A stretch of 64,000 nucleotides of DNA from Xanthomonas hortorum (GCF_024339125.1 NZ_CP101417.1:2119001-2183000); one strand, 5' to 3'. Shown: positions 7,580-15,929, counted from the first letter of the stretch. Notes: generated by a model from the sequence alone, not told the origin. Translations and numbers: made by a program.

Positions 7580-8728
7580 TTCTGGCCTAACAAGTTCCAC
7601 CTGAGCCTTATGGGTAGCCTCATGGGCCTGGGCATCCTGGTCATGCTGTGCCTTATCGGCATCAACATGCTGTTGCTCCTGGTGTCGGCCTGGTTTCTTG
7701 CGTATGCCGGCATCTTCTTCCTTGGCTTTGGTGGATCGCGTTGGACTTCCGACATGGCGATCAACTACTACAAGACCGTGCTTGGCCTGGCCGTCCAGAT
7801 TCTGGCAATGGTGCTTCTGATTGCCATCGGCAAGACCTTCCTTGAACAGTATTACGCGACCCTCCAAGCCGACATTACCGCCACGAACCTGAAATCAATG
7901 GCCGCGCTCTTGATGGCGTGCGTTGTTCTCCTGGCGTTGACCTCCAGGATTCCTCCGCTTCTTGCTGGAATCATCACTGGCGCGGCCGTAGGCGGCGGCG
8001 GTGTTGGCAGCATGGTCGGTGCTGGCACGCTTGCAGCGGCCGCAGGTATGGCCGGCGCGGCCGTAGCGACTGGCGGCGCGGCTCTGGCCGCCGGCGCAGC
8101 AGCAGCAGCGGGCGGGGCTTCTGCCGTCATGGCGGCGGCCGGGAAGGCCAGTGAAAACGTTTCATCTGGCTCCGACATCATGTCCAGCCTGCTAGGCGGC
8201 TTCGGCGGTGGTGGCGGTGGTGGCAGCGCCCCGACCGGCGGCGGGGATAGCGGTAGTGGTGGTGGTGGTGGCAACTCGGGTGGTGGTTCGAGCGGCGAAA
8301 CACCGATGGCATCGGCCGCCGGCGACAACAGCAGCGGCACGAAGGGCGGCGGCGCGAGCGGTGGCAGCGCAGTTGCAAGAGGCGGCCGCATTGCGGCCGA
8401 TACCGTTGCCAACCTGGCCAAGGGCGTCGGCTCTGTCGCGAAGGCGAAGGCCGGCGAAATACGGGTGGGCGCACAGGAGCGCATCAGCGACACCGTCGGT
8501 GGTCGGATCGCCAACGCGATCCGTAGCACTGCCAATACGGCATCCGTCTTGGCGGACAGCGCCAGCGGACAGCCGCAGGAAACTCCACCTGCCCAGCCCG
8601 CGCAATCCCCGACGTTCGACGACAACAGCCTTGGAGCCACACGCGACAAGGATCAAACCGTCGATGCGGATTCTGAAGTCGCGAGCTTCGCGAACAAGCC
8701 CGCGCAAGACCAGCAGTTCAATTCCTAG
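7580..8728 (+). pseudogene. trbL: TrbL-like conjugative transfer protein, 5' end removed by the IS21-type element
   Basis: Inner-membrane component of the type IV secretion channel of P-type conjugation (VirB6-like). The frame enters from the transposon end without its native start. What remains shows hydrophobic segments (MGSLMGLGILVMLCLIGINMLLLLVSAWFL; AVQILAMVLLIAIG; SMAALLMACVVLLAL), a Gly/Ala-rich stretch, a long Gly/Ser-rich low-complexity region (about 8200-8380), and a charged C-terminus, as in TrbL of IncP plasmids. The N-terminal membrane part is missing, so it is probably non-functional. It heads a row trbL-trbM-trbN-(trbO)-trbP in the same order as RK2. Confidence 0.85.
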
Positions 8729-8739
8729 GAGGTTTCACT

Positions 8740-9324
8740 ATGCAACTAAAAAAAGTGTTTGCATCCGCCACCCTGGTGATCGCCACTGCATTCGCCGCGG
8801 TTGGCCAAGCCGGCGCACAAGAGCTACTGACTGGCGACACCCGGTATGCATGTGAGGCGATCTTATGCCTATCGACAGGTCGCCGCCCCAGCGAGTGCCA
8901 GCCATCGCTGACGCGTTATTTCAGCATCCATAAGCGCAAGCTATCCGACACGCTGAAAGCGCGAGGGAACTTCCTCAAGCTGTGCCCGGCGTCGAACCAA
9001 ACGTCAGAAATGGAGTCGCTGGTGTCTGCGATTTCGAGTGGCGCAGGCCGGTGCGATGCAACCTCGCTCAACACGTCGCTGCGCTCCTGGCGGGGTTGGG
9101 ACGACACCTTCTACATCAGCAACGAGTTGCCGGATTACTGCGGCGCGTACACAGGTCATGCTTACACCGACTTCAAGACGACGCTACCGCGCTACGTCGG
9201 CACGCCAGGGGACGGCGGCTATTGGGTTGAAGCGGCCGACTATGAGCGTGCTCTGAAAGAGTACGAAGCCCGGCAACGCGGACAGCAGCATGGCCGGAAC
9301 GACTACGGCCGTTTCGACAGATAA
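8740..9324 (+). CDS. trbM: TrbM family conjugal transfer protein
   Basis: Secreted or periplasmic protein of the IncP mating-pair formation set, 194 aa. A signal peptide (residues 1-26, ending AGA) is followed by the family block LLTGDTRYACEAILCLSTGRRPSECQPSL with paired cysteines; further cysteines (C82, C104) could form disulphides. The start has an excellent ribosome site (AGGAGG) 11 bases after the trbL stop. The C-terminus is charged (RQRGQQHGRNDYGR). Its exact role in mating is not established. Confidence 0.88.
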   Translation: MQLKKVFASATLVIATAFAAVGQAGAQELLTGDTRYACEAILCLSTGRRPSECQPSLTRYFSIHKRKLSDTLKARGNFLKLCPASNQTSEMESLVSAISSGAGRCDATSLNTSLRSWRGWDDTFYISNELPDYCGAYTGHAYTDFKTTLPRYVGTPGDGGYWVEAADYERALKEYEARQRGQQHGRNDYGRFDR

Positions 9325-9339
9325 GGGGAGGGCGCAGCA

Positions 9340-10059
9340 ATGCGAGTCGCTGACTTTCTGCGATGGCACCACCTCACGACGGCCGCCACTTTGGCCGTCG
9401 TCATTTCCGGTGTGCCAGGCGCGGCGATCGCCGGCGAAGCGAGGTTGTTTCCCGACTTGTCGCCCCGGCTTGAAGAGCGCGTTGTCTGCTCGATCTCGGC
9501 AGCGGCGAAGTACGAGATCCCGGCCAACATCGTCCTCGCGATCGCCGAAAAAGAAGGAGGCAAGCCAGGGCAGTGGGTCAGGAACGACAACGACACCTAC
9601 GACGTAGGTGCGATGCAGTTCAACACCGCGTACCTCTCGGACCTGGCGAAATACGGGATCGGTGCCAATGATGTGGCGGCAGCGGGCTGCTACGCCTTCG
9701 ACCTGGCTGCCTGGCGGCTGCGTGGACACATCCTAAAGGACAAGGGCGATCTCTGGAAGCGAGCAGCGAATTACCACTCGCGCACGGAGTATTACAACGC
9801 GATCTACCGCGCCGATCTCAAGGCAAAGGCTGCGAAGTGGGCGGACTGGCTTGATGCCCGGTTCGTGACCATCAGCTATGCGCCCAAAGGTGCGGCGGTC
9901 GCCCAGGTATCCCGTGCGGCGCAGAAGGTCGCGTCTTCGCCCGCCCCAGCGGGCGAGGCAATCCGGCCGGGGCCAAAGCCACAGGGAGTTACGTCGCGAG
10001 CCTCGTTCCGCAGCTCGGGATATGTATCCCGCAAGCTCATCACCAGCGACCAACCATAA
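9340..10059 (+). CDS. trbN: TrbN: lytic transglycosylase of the conjugation apparatus
   Basis: VirB1-like peptidoglycan hydrolase, 239 aa, that locally opens the wall for the secretion channel. The N-terminal signal segment is about 1-31 (AGVPGAAIAG type). The SLT domain includes the catalytic Glu in IVLAIAEKEGG and the typical YDVGAMQFNTAYL and AANYHSRT motifs. The C-terminal tail is Ala/Pro-rich. The ribosome site is GGGGAGG. It is in operon with trbM (15-base gap). Confidence 0.9.
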   Translation: MRVADFLRWHHLTTAATLAVVISGVPGAAIAGEARLFPDLSPRLEERVVCSISAAAKYEIPANIVLAIAEKEGGKPGQWVRNDNDTYDVGAMQFNTAYLSDLAKYGIGANDVAAAGCYAFDLAAWRLRGHILKDKGDLWKRAANYHSRTEYYNAIYRADLKAKAAKWADWLDARFVTISYAPKGAAVAQVSRAAQKVASSPAPAGEAIRPGPKPQGVTSRASFRSSGYVSRKLITSDQP

Positions 10060-10077
10060 GGGCAGGAGGAATGCCGC

Positions 10078-10090
10078 TTTAGCGGCTAAA
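10078..10090. promoter_or_regulatory. KorB-type operator (IncP OB site)
   Basis: TTTAGCGGCTAAA is a perfect match to the 13-bp palindromic KorB operator TTTAGCSGCTAAA of IncP plasmids. It lies between trbN and the next gene. No korB gene is present in the window, so the site is an orphan in this location. It also places an in-frame TAG after ATG-CCG-CTT (10071-10082), just downstream of a strong ribosome site. Confidence 0.85.
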
Positions 10091-10091
10091 T

Positions 10092-10340
10092 ATGGGCATT
10101 CAGAACGTCATGAAGCGGTATTGGAACGGGGCAAAGGCGTATGCACTGTGGGCCGCAGACCAGGCGAAGGCTCCGCTGGACCTATTGGTTCTCGGGTTCG
10201 GGCCCGTCATCGTCATTACGCTGCTTAGATTCCTGCCCACGTGGGCCAGCTATGTCGGCGGCGCGGCACTGCTGGTCGCGGCGCTGCCTTTCGCCTTCCA
10301 TGTGCTAATGCAATACGCGCACCGGTGCGGTCGCCAGTGA
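10092..10340 (+). CDS. Small membrane protein in the trbO position
   Basis: An 82-aa protein with a hydrophobic central part (LLVLGFGPVIVITLLRFLP; YVGGAALLVAALPFAFHVLM), probably two membrane segments. It stands where trbO sits in RK2, but the sequence alone does not prove homology. The best ribosome site (AGGAGG at about 10065) serves an ATG at 10071 that is in the same frame but hits TAG after three codons within the KorB operator. Translation therefore either restarts at ATG 10092 or the upstream start has been lost. The stop overlaps the start of the next gene. Confidence 0.65.
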   Translation: MGIQNVMKRYWNGAKAYALWAADQAKAPLDLLVLGFGPVIVITLLRFLPTWASYVGGAALLVAALPFAFHVLMQYAHRCGRQ

Positions 10341-11080
10341 CCGCCTGGGCGTACTTCCTCCAAGGGAAGAGGGCGTGGCGGGGAACGCTTCCGGCTCTGG
10401 TCATAACCGATGGCAGCATTGAAGCCTTGAAGTGGGCGGCGTTGCTGTTGATGACCGGCGATCACGTCAACAAGTACCTGTTCAACGGCACCTTGCCCTA
10501 TCTGTTTGAGGCCGGCCGCTTAGCTCTGCCTCTCTTCGTCATTGTCCTGGCGTACAACCTCGCGCGGCCAGGCGTGCTTGAGCGCGGCGCACATCGCCGG
10601 ACGATGCTGCGCCTAGCGCTCTTCGGCGCGGCTGCCTGTGTCCCGTTTATCTACTTGGGCGGCGTCTTGTGGGGCTGGTGGCCGCTCAACGTGATGTTCA
10701 CGCTGCTGGTCGCGACCGGCATTTTGTACCTGGTCGAACGCGGCCAGGCTGTCGCCGGCCTAGCGGTCTTTGCCGTCGCTGGCGCGGTAGTCGAGTTCTG
10801 GTGGCCAGCGCTGACGCTGGCCGCTGCGGTCTGGTGGTACTGCAAGCGGCCATGCTGGCCTGCTGCATTGCTCGGGCTGCTGGCCTGCGCCTCTCTGTGG
10901 TTCATCAACGGCAATCTGTGGGCGCTGGCGGCACTGCCGCTGGTCATCGCCGCCAGTGGCGTGGATCTGCATGTTCCGCGCCTACGCTGGGCCTTCTACG
11001 CCTATTACCCGTTGCACCTGGCGGTCCTGTGGCTCATTCGCATCCCGATGAGCCATGCAGGTTATCTCTTCTTCATCTAG
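10337..11080 (+). CDS. trbP: TraX/TrbP family pilin-modifying membrane protein
   Basis: Polytopic membrane protein of 247 aa in the TraX family (the F-plasmid member acetylates pilin; RK2 TrbP is the equivalent). The family signature near the N-terminus reads DGSIEALKWAALLLMTGDHVNKYLFNG, followed by about seven further hydrophobic segments and the C-terminal YAYYPLHLAVLWLI. The start is a GTG overlapping the preceding stop (GTGA), indicating translational coupling. It completes the trb operon tail. Confidence 0.88.
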   Translation: MTAWAYFLQGKRAWRGTLPALVITDGSIEALKWAALLLMTGDHVNKYLFNGTLPYLFEAGRLALPLFVIVLAYNLARPGVLERGAHRRTMLRLALFGAAACVPFIYLGGVLWGWWPLNVMFTLLVATGILYLVERGQAVAGLAVFAVAGAVVEFWWPALTLAAAVWWYCKRPCWPAALLGLLACASLWFINGNLWALAALPLVIAASGVDLHVPRLRWAFYAYYPLHLAVLWLIRIPMSHAGYLFFI

Positions 11081-11161
11081 TTCGGGCGTAGTTTGGCTTG
11101 GTTGCAGCCAAACTCCGTCAACGTGAGGATCGCTGCACCCGAGCTGCACGCGCTTTGCTCG

Positions 11162-11407
11162 TCATTTGCGTGGTTCGTCCTGCTTAGCGTCCATCACATC
11201 GTCCATAAACCCGAATCCAGCCCGGAAGGCAGCACGCCCTAGGCCAGCAAGCATCAGCACGACAGCGGCCAGCCCTAGTCCTAACACCATTGGATCGGCC
11301 TGCTTGCCCCCGAGCATGAGATAGGTTGCCGTCAGCACGAGGGATGCGCCGCCGATCGATCCGATGACGAATAGGGTTAAGAACGCGTTGCTGGTTTGCC
11401 TTTTCAT
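11162..11407 (-). CDS. Small two-helix membrane protein, unknown
   Basis: An 81-aa protein with two hydrophobic helices (TLFVIGSIGGASLVLTATYL; MVLGLGLAAVVLMLAGLG) and a charged C-terminus (MDDVMDAKQDEPRK). The start ATG at 11407 has GAGG nearby. It is convergent with trbP. No family was recognised; small membrane proteins like this are common on conjugative plasmids. Confidence 0.6.
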   Translation of the reverse strand: MKRQTSNAFLTLFVIGSIGGASLVLTATYLMLGGKQADPMVLGLGLAAVVLMLAGLGRAAFRAGFGFMDDVMDAKQDEPRK

Positions 11408-11509
11408 AATTTGGACCTCTTGCCGGTGTTCTACCAGACTACACATCCACGTCTCATCGGCTGCGATTGCCGAGCGAGGACCAATTACCAGGGGAGGCCA
11501 AATCCGCAG

Positions 11510-11537
11510 CGAGGCGACGGTGGCCACCGTCGCCTCG
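11510..11537. promoter_or_regulatory. Perfect 28-bp palindrome between divergent plasmid genes
   Basis: Fourteen bases are followed directly by their exact reverse complement, with centre GGTGG/CCACC. It lies in the 173-bp gap between the minus-strand gene starting at 11407 and the plus-strand gene at 11581, so an operator for divergent promoters is likely. It lacks a loop, which argues against a terminator. A related but imperfect core appears within coding DNA near 13770-13795. Confidence 0.55.
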
Positions 11538-11580
11538 AAGAGCGCTACCCTACGGCACTGCCGCATGTGTAATCTGCTGC

Positions 11581-11925
11581 ATGGGTAATCGGAAACGACC
11601 TCGACTCGATCCGTGGCTATTCGGCCCACCTGGCGTGTGTGACGCGTGCGGCGGCCCGTGCGGAACGATGGATCAAGCGGGGATCGTCTGCTACTTCTGT
11701 TTCGCTGGCGTGTTCATGCACCGCTCGTTCTGGCAATTTGCACGCTGCCCGAGCTGCAAAGGCTTGGACGTGTTTTGCAGCGACTGCGGCGGTCGCGGCT
11801 ATGTGTCGACGCCACGCGAGGACATCGATGTTGATGAGTTACGGCGCTGCTGGGCGTCGGTTGTTGCACGCCACAGCGAGTTTGGTGAGGATTTACCGGC
11901 GCCGATTGCGGTGTGGAAACGGTAG
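11581..11925 (+). CDS. Cysteine-rich zinc-finger-like plasmid protein
   Basis: A 114-aa protein with four CxxC pairs: CDACGGPCG, CYFCFAG, CPSCKG and CSDCGGRGY, an arrangement like the zinc-binding part of DnaJ. Two zinc ions could be bound. No other domain is seen. The ATG at 11581 was chosen because it directly precedes the finger region and sits downstream of the palindrome. The role is unknown. Confidence 0.6.
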   Translation: MGNRKRPRLDPWLFGPPGVCDACGGPCGTMDQAGIVCYFCFAGVFMHRSFWQFARCPSCKGLDVFCSDCGGRGYVSTPREDIDVDELRRCWASVVARHSEFGEDLPAPIAVWKR

Positions 11926-11948
11926 GCCTGCAACCGGCACGGTGCTTG

Positions 11949-12410
11949 TTATGGGTCGGCGCCGATCACAAACAGCGGATCGGGACTGATCGGCTTACCG
12001 TTGGTATCGATCACCCATACGCCCCAGTGCGTCGCAAAAAACACGTGGCCTATGCGGACATCTGTTGTCTCTTTACCGCCGTCAAGAGCAATAAATTTGT
12101 CCACCATTGAAATGGCGTGACCGCCACCAACGCTCCATGCGAGTGACGCGAGCGGTGGCGTGCCTGGTCCGCGGATTGCACCAATCACGCGGTACTCAAG
12201 CTCTAGATCGGGCGCAAGGGTAATTGCGTTTGTGGGATCCGTGAGTTCAATAGATTGGGCACCGTCCGTTAGGTTGATCCCGACGTCCTGGATGTTGCGA
12301 CGATCGCCCACCTGTGCCCTGAAAAACCAATTTTCCTCGAAAGTGAACACTGAACCCAAGGGGACATCAATGTCCCTTTTAAGCACGAATGCACTTGCTC
12401 TGATCGTCAT
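11949..12410 (-). CDS. Unknown plasmid-borne protein, about 153 aa
   Basis: Starts MTIRASAFVLKRD with GGAG nine bases upstream (ATG at 12410; an in-frame ATG at 12443 is less likely). It is rich in short beta-type segments (SVFTFEENWFFRAQVGDRR; ITLAPDLELEYRVIGAIRG) and has no signal peptide or recognised motif. It is convergent with the zinc-finger-like gene. Confidence 0.55.
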   Translation of the reverse strand: MTIRASAFVLKRDIDVPLGSVFTFEENWFFRAQVGDRRNIQDVGINLTDGAQSIELTDPTNAITLAPDLELEYRVIGAIRGPGTPPLASLAWSVGGGHAISMVDKFIALDGGKETTDVRIGHVFFATHWGVWVIDTNGKPISPDPLFVIGADP

Positions 12411-12575
12411 GAGTGTTGCTCCGTTGGCAGTTGCTGGGTTCAAGATGTGCTGTTCAAAAGCTAGGCGAACTAGACTAGCGAGCTCTAGCTTTATCGACCT
12501 GACAATGAATTTCTTTGTATTTCTGGATATATTACCTGACCGGAGAGGATCTCCGGCATATCAAGGAGAAAGTAC

Positions 12576-12863
12576 GTGGCAAGTCGACACAAGATTGGTT
12601 GCATCAATAAAGATGATCGCCAAGATAAATATAACCGCATCACGCACGTTGGCGGCACGGGTTCTGACGGCAAGCGATGGAAGCTAAGCCTTGATGAAGC
12701 CATCAATGGGATCGAGACAGACAAATATGCCTTCTTCACTCATGTCGGAGGTCATGAGAGAGATGTGATCGTGGCAACGTCAAGAAGCGGAAGGAAATAT
12801 CTGCGGACCACTGCCGATCACGATACTCCGGACAATTTGCTGAGCCTTCCCGAATGTCCGTGA
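12576..12863 (+). CDS. DUF3892 domain protein
   Basis: A 95-aa protein with the DUF3892 pattern: IGCINKDDRQDKYNRITHVGG at the start, then GKRWKLSLDEAI, a VIVATSRSGRKYLRTTAD segment, and the C-terminal DNLLSLPEC. The start is GTG (12576) preceded by AAGGAG at good spacing. Function of the family is unknown. Confidence 0.8.
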   Translation: MASRHKIGCINKDDRQDKYNRITHVGGTGSDGKRWKLSLDEAINGIETDKYAFFTHVGGHERDVIVATSRSGRKYLRTTADHDTPDNLLSLPECP

Positions 12864-12952
12864 CCTAACGACACTTGATGCCGGCCTTGTGCCGGCATCG
12901 CTGATCGGCGGACAGACCGGGCAATTCCATTACTGGCTGTCGCTGCACGGCG

Positions 12953-13678
12953 TCAGTCCTTGCGGCATTGCGCCACGTAGCCGTTTAGATGATTGCCTGC
13001 ACGCATGATCGCCGCGTCCTGACGTTGATATTCGGATGTGAGAAATGGCCTGACCCACTGGGGAGCGTGATCGATCCCATCATGGGTGAAGGCTTTGATG
13101 CGCAGGCCGTGCGTTTCTTCAGTGAAGCTGATCGCATAGCCAATATCGACGATGCTGCGGTGTTTGCAATGGTTGTCGAGCGCACGGAGGTACTTGAAAT
13201 CGGCATGCTCATGTAGCGCATCCAACTCCGCTTTAACGGCAGCTGGGATCAGATTTTTACGGACAGTCTCCCACGTAATGTACTGCTCTTTCTTGATGCA
13301 GGTCGCCGCATCGCGATTCATTCCGGTGGCGTAATAGACTAGGTGCACCAAGTTATCCGCCACCGAGCGCATGCTATGCATGCAGGCAACGATGTTGGCA
13401 TAAGCAATAAACCTGGCATCTTCAAATGAGCCTGTGTCGTTGTCATCGACTCCCATCATGATCGGCAACAGTTCATCGCCAGGCCGGCCGTCCACTTTGG
13501 CGGCAATGATCCGCATGGCCTCCTGGTAGTGATAGGCACTGAACCTGCGCCGGTCACTCACGGACTGGATGCTCTGCGCTACAAGTCGCCGCTGGTCGGG
13601 GCCAAACGCCGCCCTGACGTCCTCGCGCAAGGCTCCTAGATCCCATGTCATGCCTTCCACCGGGACGGTGGCGCTCAT
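12953..13678 (-). CDS. Unknown 241-aa plasmid protein
   Basis: Soluble, mostly helical protein (MRSVADNLVHLVYYATG; FKYLRALDNHCKHRSIVDIGYAISF). No domain was recognised. Its ATG overlaps the stop of the upstream gene (ATGA, 13675-13678), so the two are co-transcribed and translationally coupled. Confidence 0.6.
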   Translation of the reverse strand: MSATVPVEGMTWDLGALREDVRAAFGPDQRRLVAQSIQSVSDRRRFSAYHYQEAMRIIAAKVDGRPGDELLPIMMGVDDNDTGSFEDARFIAYANIVACMHSMRSVADNLVHLVYYATGMNRDAATCIKKEQYITWETVRKNLIPAAVKAELDALHEHADFKYLRALDNHCKHRSIVDIGYAISFTEETHGLRIKAFTHDGIDHAPQWVRPFLTSEYQRQDAAIMRAGNHLNGYVAQCRKD

Positions 13679-14139
13679 GCGCCGGCACCAGCGGTGCGGG
13701 CGGTCTTGCGGGTGCGCGGCAGGCCGGGCAATTTCAGCTGCGCCCGCTCGCTGGGCAGGATGGTGGCGGCGGTGGCCACCGTCGCCGCGCCGGCCGGCTT
13801 CCTGCCCGGCTTGGGCTTGGCGGGTTTGCCCTCGCGCTGGAGCTTGGCCAACGCCTTCAACGCGGCAGGGCGGCCGCGTCGGTAGACCTTGGGCGCGCGC
13901 ACGTAGTTGGCCGGCAACACCTCGAAGACCGTCACCCCGAGCGCCAGCAGCTGGGTGGCGGCGGTGTCGAGGGAGGCAAACACGCGCGGGGTGCCGCGCT
14001 GGCCGGTCAGTTGCTTTTCGGTTTGGCCCACCCGCACCATCACGGTGTAGCCGCCGACCTGGCCGACCAGCTGCACGGTGCGCAGCACGCCGGCACTGGC
14101 GAGGGCGGCGAGGGTGGTGATGGACATGGGCGATGTCAT
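13675..14139 (-). CDS. ParC-like plasmid partition-associated protein (tentative)
   Basis: About 154 aa from ATG 14139. The segment VGGYTVMVRVGQTEKQLTGQRGTPRVFASLDTAATQLLALGVTVFEV resembles the small beta-alpha domain of ParC/KfrB-type plasmid proteins (short strands, then a RVFxS-LD-A turn). The tail is Lys/Pro/Ala-rich (KPAKPKPGRKPAG), typical for DNA or protein contacts. A longer frame to ATG 14178 exists, but it would run through the palindrome at 14149-14168, so the later start is preferred. Family membership is a judgement by eye. Confidence 0.5.
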   Translation of the reverse strand: MTSPMSITTLAALASAGVLRTVQLVGQVGGYTVMVRVGQTEKQLTGQRGTPRVFASLDTAATQLLALGVTVFEVLPANYVRAPKVYRRGRPAALKALAKLQREGKPAKPKPGRKPAGAATVATAATILPSERAQLKLPGLPRTRKTARTAGAGA

Positions 14140-14148
14140 GATCGATCT

Positions 14149-14168
14149 ATCAAACAGTGATGTTTGAT
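14149..14168. promoter_or_regulatory. Inverted repeat operator upstream of the ParC-like gene
   Basis: ATCAAACA and TGTTTGAT are exact inverted copies separated by GTGA. They lie 10 bases upstream of the preferred start at 14139 on the minus strand. Position and symmetry suggest a repressor site for the two-gene unit 14139-12953. Confidence 0.5.
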
Positions 14169-14393
14169 GTTCGATCATTCAAGGCTGCGCTGCAAGCACT
14201 CTCGCGGCGAGGACGCCAGCGCACATAACGGCCAATTCCACGCAGTGGCACGATGGCTGCCTGGCCCAGCAGGGCGGGCGGGCAGTCGCATGACGGGGGT
14301 TTATGCATCCTTGCATCGCCCGGGCGCATCCGTTAGGCTAGCCTCACCACTCCTCCCCTGTCGCCCCATTCAGTTGGGTAACGGCTTGGGACG

Positions 14394-14419
14394 AAAAAAC
14401 CGCCGCAAGGCGGTTTTTT
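14394..14419. terminator. Hairpin terminator ahead of the NYN-domain gene
   Basis: AAAAAACCGCC, loop GCAA, GGCGGTTTTTT: a compact GC stem with A/T runs on both sides, able to stop transcription in both directions. The 260-base gap before it (14179-14393) contains no recognisable gene. Confidence 0.8.
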
Positions 14420-14440
14420 CATGTCCGCAGGAAGCTCCAT

Positions 14441-15145
14441 GTGACCATCGCCAAAGCGACTGCCGTCTACATCGATGGCTACAACCTGTACTACGGGCGC
14501 ATCCGTGGGACCGCATTCAAGTGGCTCGATGTGGTCGCACTGTTCGATCGCCTCCTGCATGACCAAGACCCGACCACCGATCTGCTGCACGTCCGGTATT
14601 TCACAGCGCCAGCGCTGGGTCGGTTTGCGACTCACAAGCAGGCCTCGGAAATCGGGCAAACAACTTACCTGCGCGCCTTAGCACACACCCACCCGCAACG
14701 ATTCACCACGACATTAGGCAAACACAGCTGGGACAAAGGCGGAACCCTTCTGGCGGAGTTTGTTAGCGGCCAGCCGTATGATCGGACACGCCGGGTCCGG
14801 GTCTGGAAGCTCGAAGAGAAACAGACCGATGTGAACCTGGCGCTGGCCATGTATCGCGATGCTGCGTCGGCGCGCTATCAGCAGCTGGTTGTGTGCTCCA
14901 ACGATAGCGATATCGCGCCGGCCCTTGCGGCGATCCGCGAGGACTTCCCGACCATCGTGCTAGGCATGGTCACGCCACGTAGGCCGCCGGTCGATGGTGA
15001 AGCGGACAGAAGAGTCAGCGTCTCGCTGTCGAGATGCGCTGACTGGATACGTCACTACATATTGGATGATGAGCTGGCCGCAGCGCAGCTTCCCGAGCGC
15101 GTTCGCAAACCTGGCAGGTCAATCGATAAGCCCGGGCACTGGTGA
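14441..15145 (+). CDS. NYN domain (PIN-like) putative ribonuclease
   Basis: A 234-aa protein with the NYN/LabA fold pattern: AVYIDGYNLYYG at residues 8-19 (acidic Asp12), EEKQTDVNLALAMYRDA in the middle (Asp131), and CSNDSDIAPALAAIRED (Asp155 and Asp157). These acidic residues form the metal site of NYN nucleases. The start is GTG 14441 with AGGA upstream; it follows directly after a terminator, so it has its own promoter. It could act on RNA in plasmid or phage defence, but no partner gene is adjacent. Confidence 0.8.
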   Translation: MTIAKATAVYIDGYNLYYGRIRGTAFKWLDVVALFDRLLHDQDPTTDLLHVRYFTAPALGRFATHKQASEIGQTTYLRALAHTHPQRFTTTLGKHSWDKGGTLLAEFVSGQPYDRTRRVRVWKLEEKQTDVNLALAMYRDAASARYQQLVVCSNDSDIAPALAAIREDFPTIVLGMVTPRRPPVDGEADRRVSVSLSRCADWIRHYILDDELAAAQLPERVRKPGRSIDKPGHW

Positions 15146-15261
15146 GTCCTAATCGGGTTGAGGGTCGGCAGGGATTCGTGTAAAAAAAACAGCCAAAGTG
15201 AGCTAATTCGCTGTCAGCAAAGGTCTTTTACATGAATTAACGAGCACAAATGGAGAGCGGC

Positions 15262-15495
15262 ATGAATGAAGTTGAACGCAAAGCGCATTTGGAACTTCTT
15301 GGACGCATCTCGGCGATAGAAACAACCCTCAGGGTGCTGATTATCGCATCTGACGACTCCACTCTGCTAAAAACACTGATAAGAGAAAATGCCGCCGCGC
15401 TGATAGCCTTAATGCGCAGCCGTGGGGATATGGCTGGAAATGCTTTAGCAGACGGAATCGAGGAAGGAATCGACCTGATTACGGACGGCACCTAA
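15262..15495 (+). CDS. Small helical protein, unknown
   Basis: About 77 aa from ATG 15262 (an in-frame ATG at 15250 is also possible). Continuous amphipathic helix character (ERKAHLELLGRISAIETTLRVLIIASDDSTLLKTLIRENAAALIAL). Base composition is lower in GC than its neighbours. No family was recognised. Confidence 0.45.
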   Translation: MNEVERKAHLELLGRISAIETTLRVLIIASDDSTLLKTLIRENAAALIALMRSRGDMAGNALADGIEEGIDLITDGT

Positions 15496-15629
15496 GAGCA
15501 GCTAACAAAACGACTGCGCAGCCAGGCGGGCGCGGTCGGTACTCGGAATCCTCATCTACCCCTCGTACACGCCGATTCCTACCCGCCGCCCGCATTCACT
15601 TGGCGAGTTCTCGCCACCCTTATCCCCCG

Positions 15630-15737
15630 CACTCTAAACCCGAACGCACGGTCTTGGGGCGGGTGTTGCGCGATATCGAGCGCAAGCTGGACCAGGAGGA
15701 ACCCGGCGTGCGCGAGCGCTGTGAATTGCCAAAGTCA
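15630..15737 (+). pseudogene. Possible remnant of an IS5/IS1182-type transposase
   Basis: The fragment reads KPERTVLGRVLRDIERKLDQEEPGVRER, which resembles the LRTxLGRVxRDIxRK block of large IS5/IS1182-type transposases such as IS1478 of Xanthomonas. Nothing else of the gene is present. The preceding stretch 15496-15629 has no gene; it starts with GAGCAGCTAACAAAACG-like bases that recur near 47850. Confidence 0.3.
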
Positions 15738-15778
15738 ATGCAACCAGGCAAAGAGAATGCAACTCACACAGCACCTAG

Positions 15779-15929
15779 GGAAGCTCTGAACAACTCTTCT
15801 ATGATTTTCCGATCAACATCCGAAGCAATCTCCGTCACGCGCAAGTGCTTGATTTTCAGCGTTGGCGACCTTGGCGATCAAGCGAAATCCCAAGTTCTCT
15901 CGCAGCGCTGCGAGTTGTTCAGACCTTTC
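15779..15929. mobile_element. 151-bp MITE with IS5-type ends and CTAG duplications
   Basis: Inverted termini GGAAGCTCTGAACAACTC and (inverted) GAAAGGTCTGAACAACTC enclose about 115 bp without coding capacity. CTAG is present on both sides (15775-15778 and 15930-15933), matching the YTAR target duplications of IS5-group elements. The ends resemble those of the IS5-family element at 31801-32959 (GGAAGGTCTGAACAA), whose transposase could mobilise it. Confidence 0.8.

Noticed and set aside
8200..8380. Short tandem repeats (possible CRISPR or microsatellite)
   Set aside because: They are GGC/GGT-rich codons of the Gly/Ser-rich part of TrbL, not an independent repeat array; no CRISPR array was seen anywhere.
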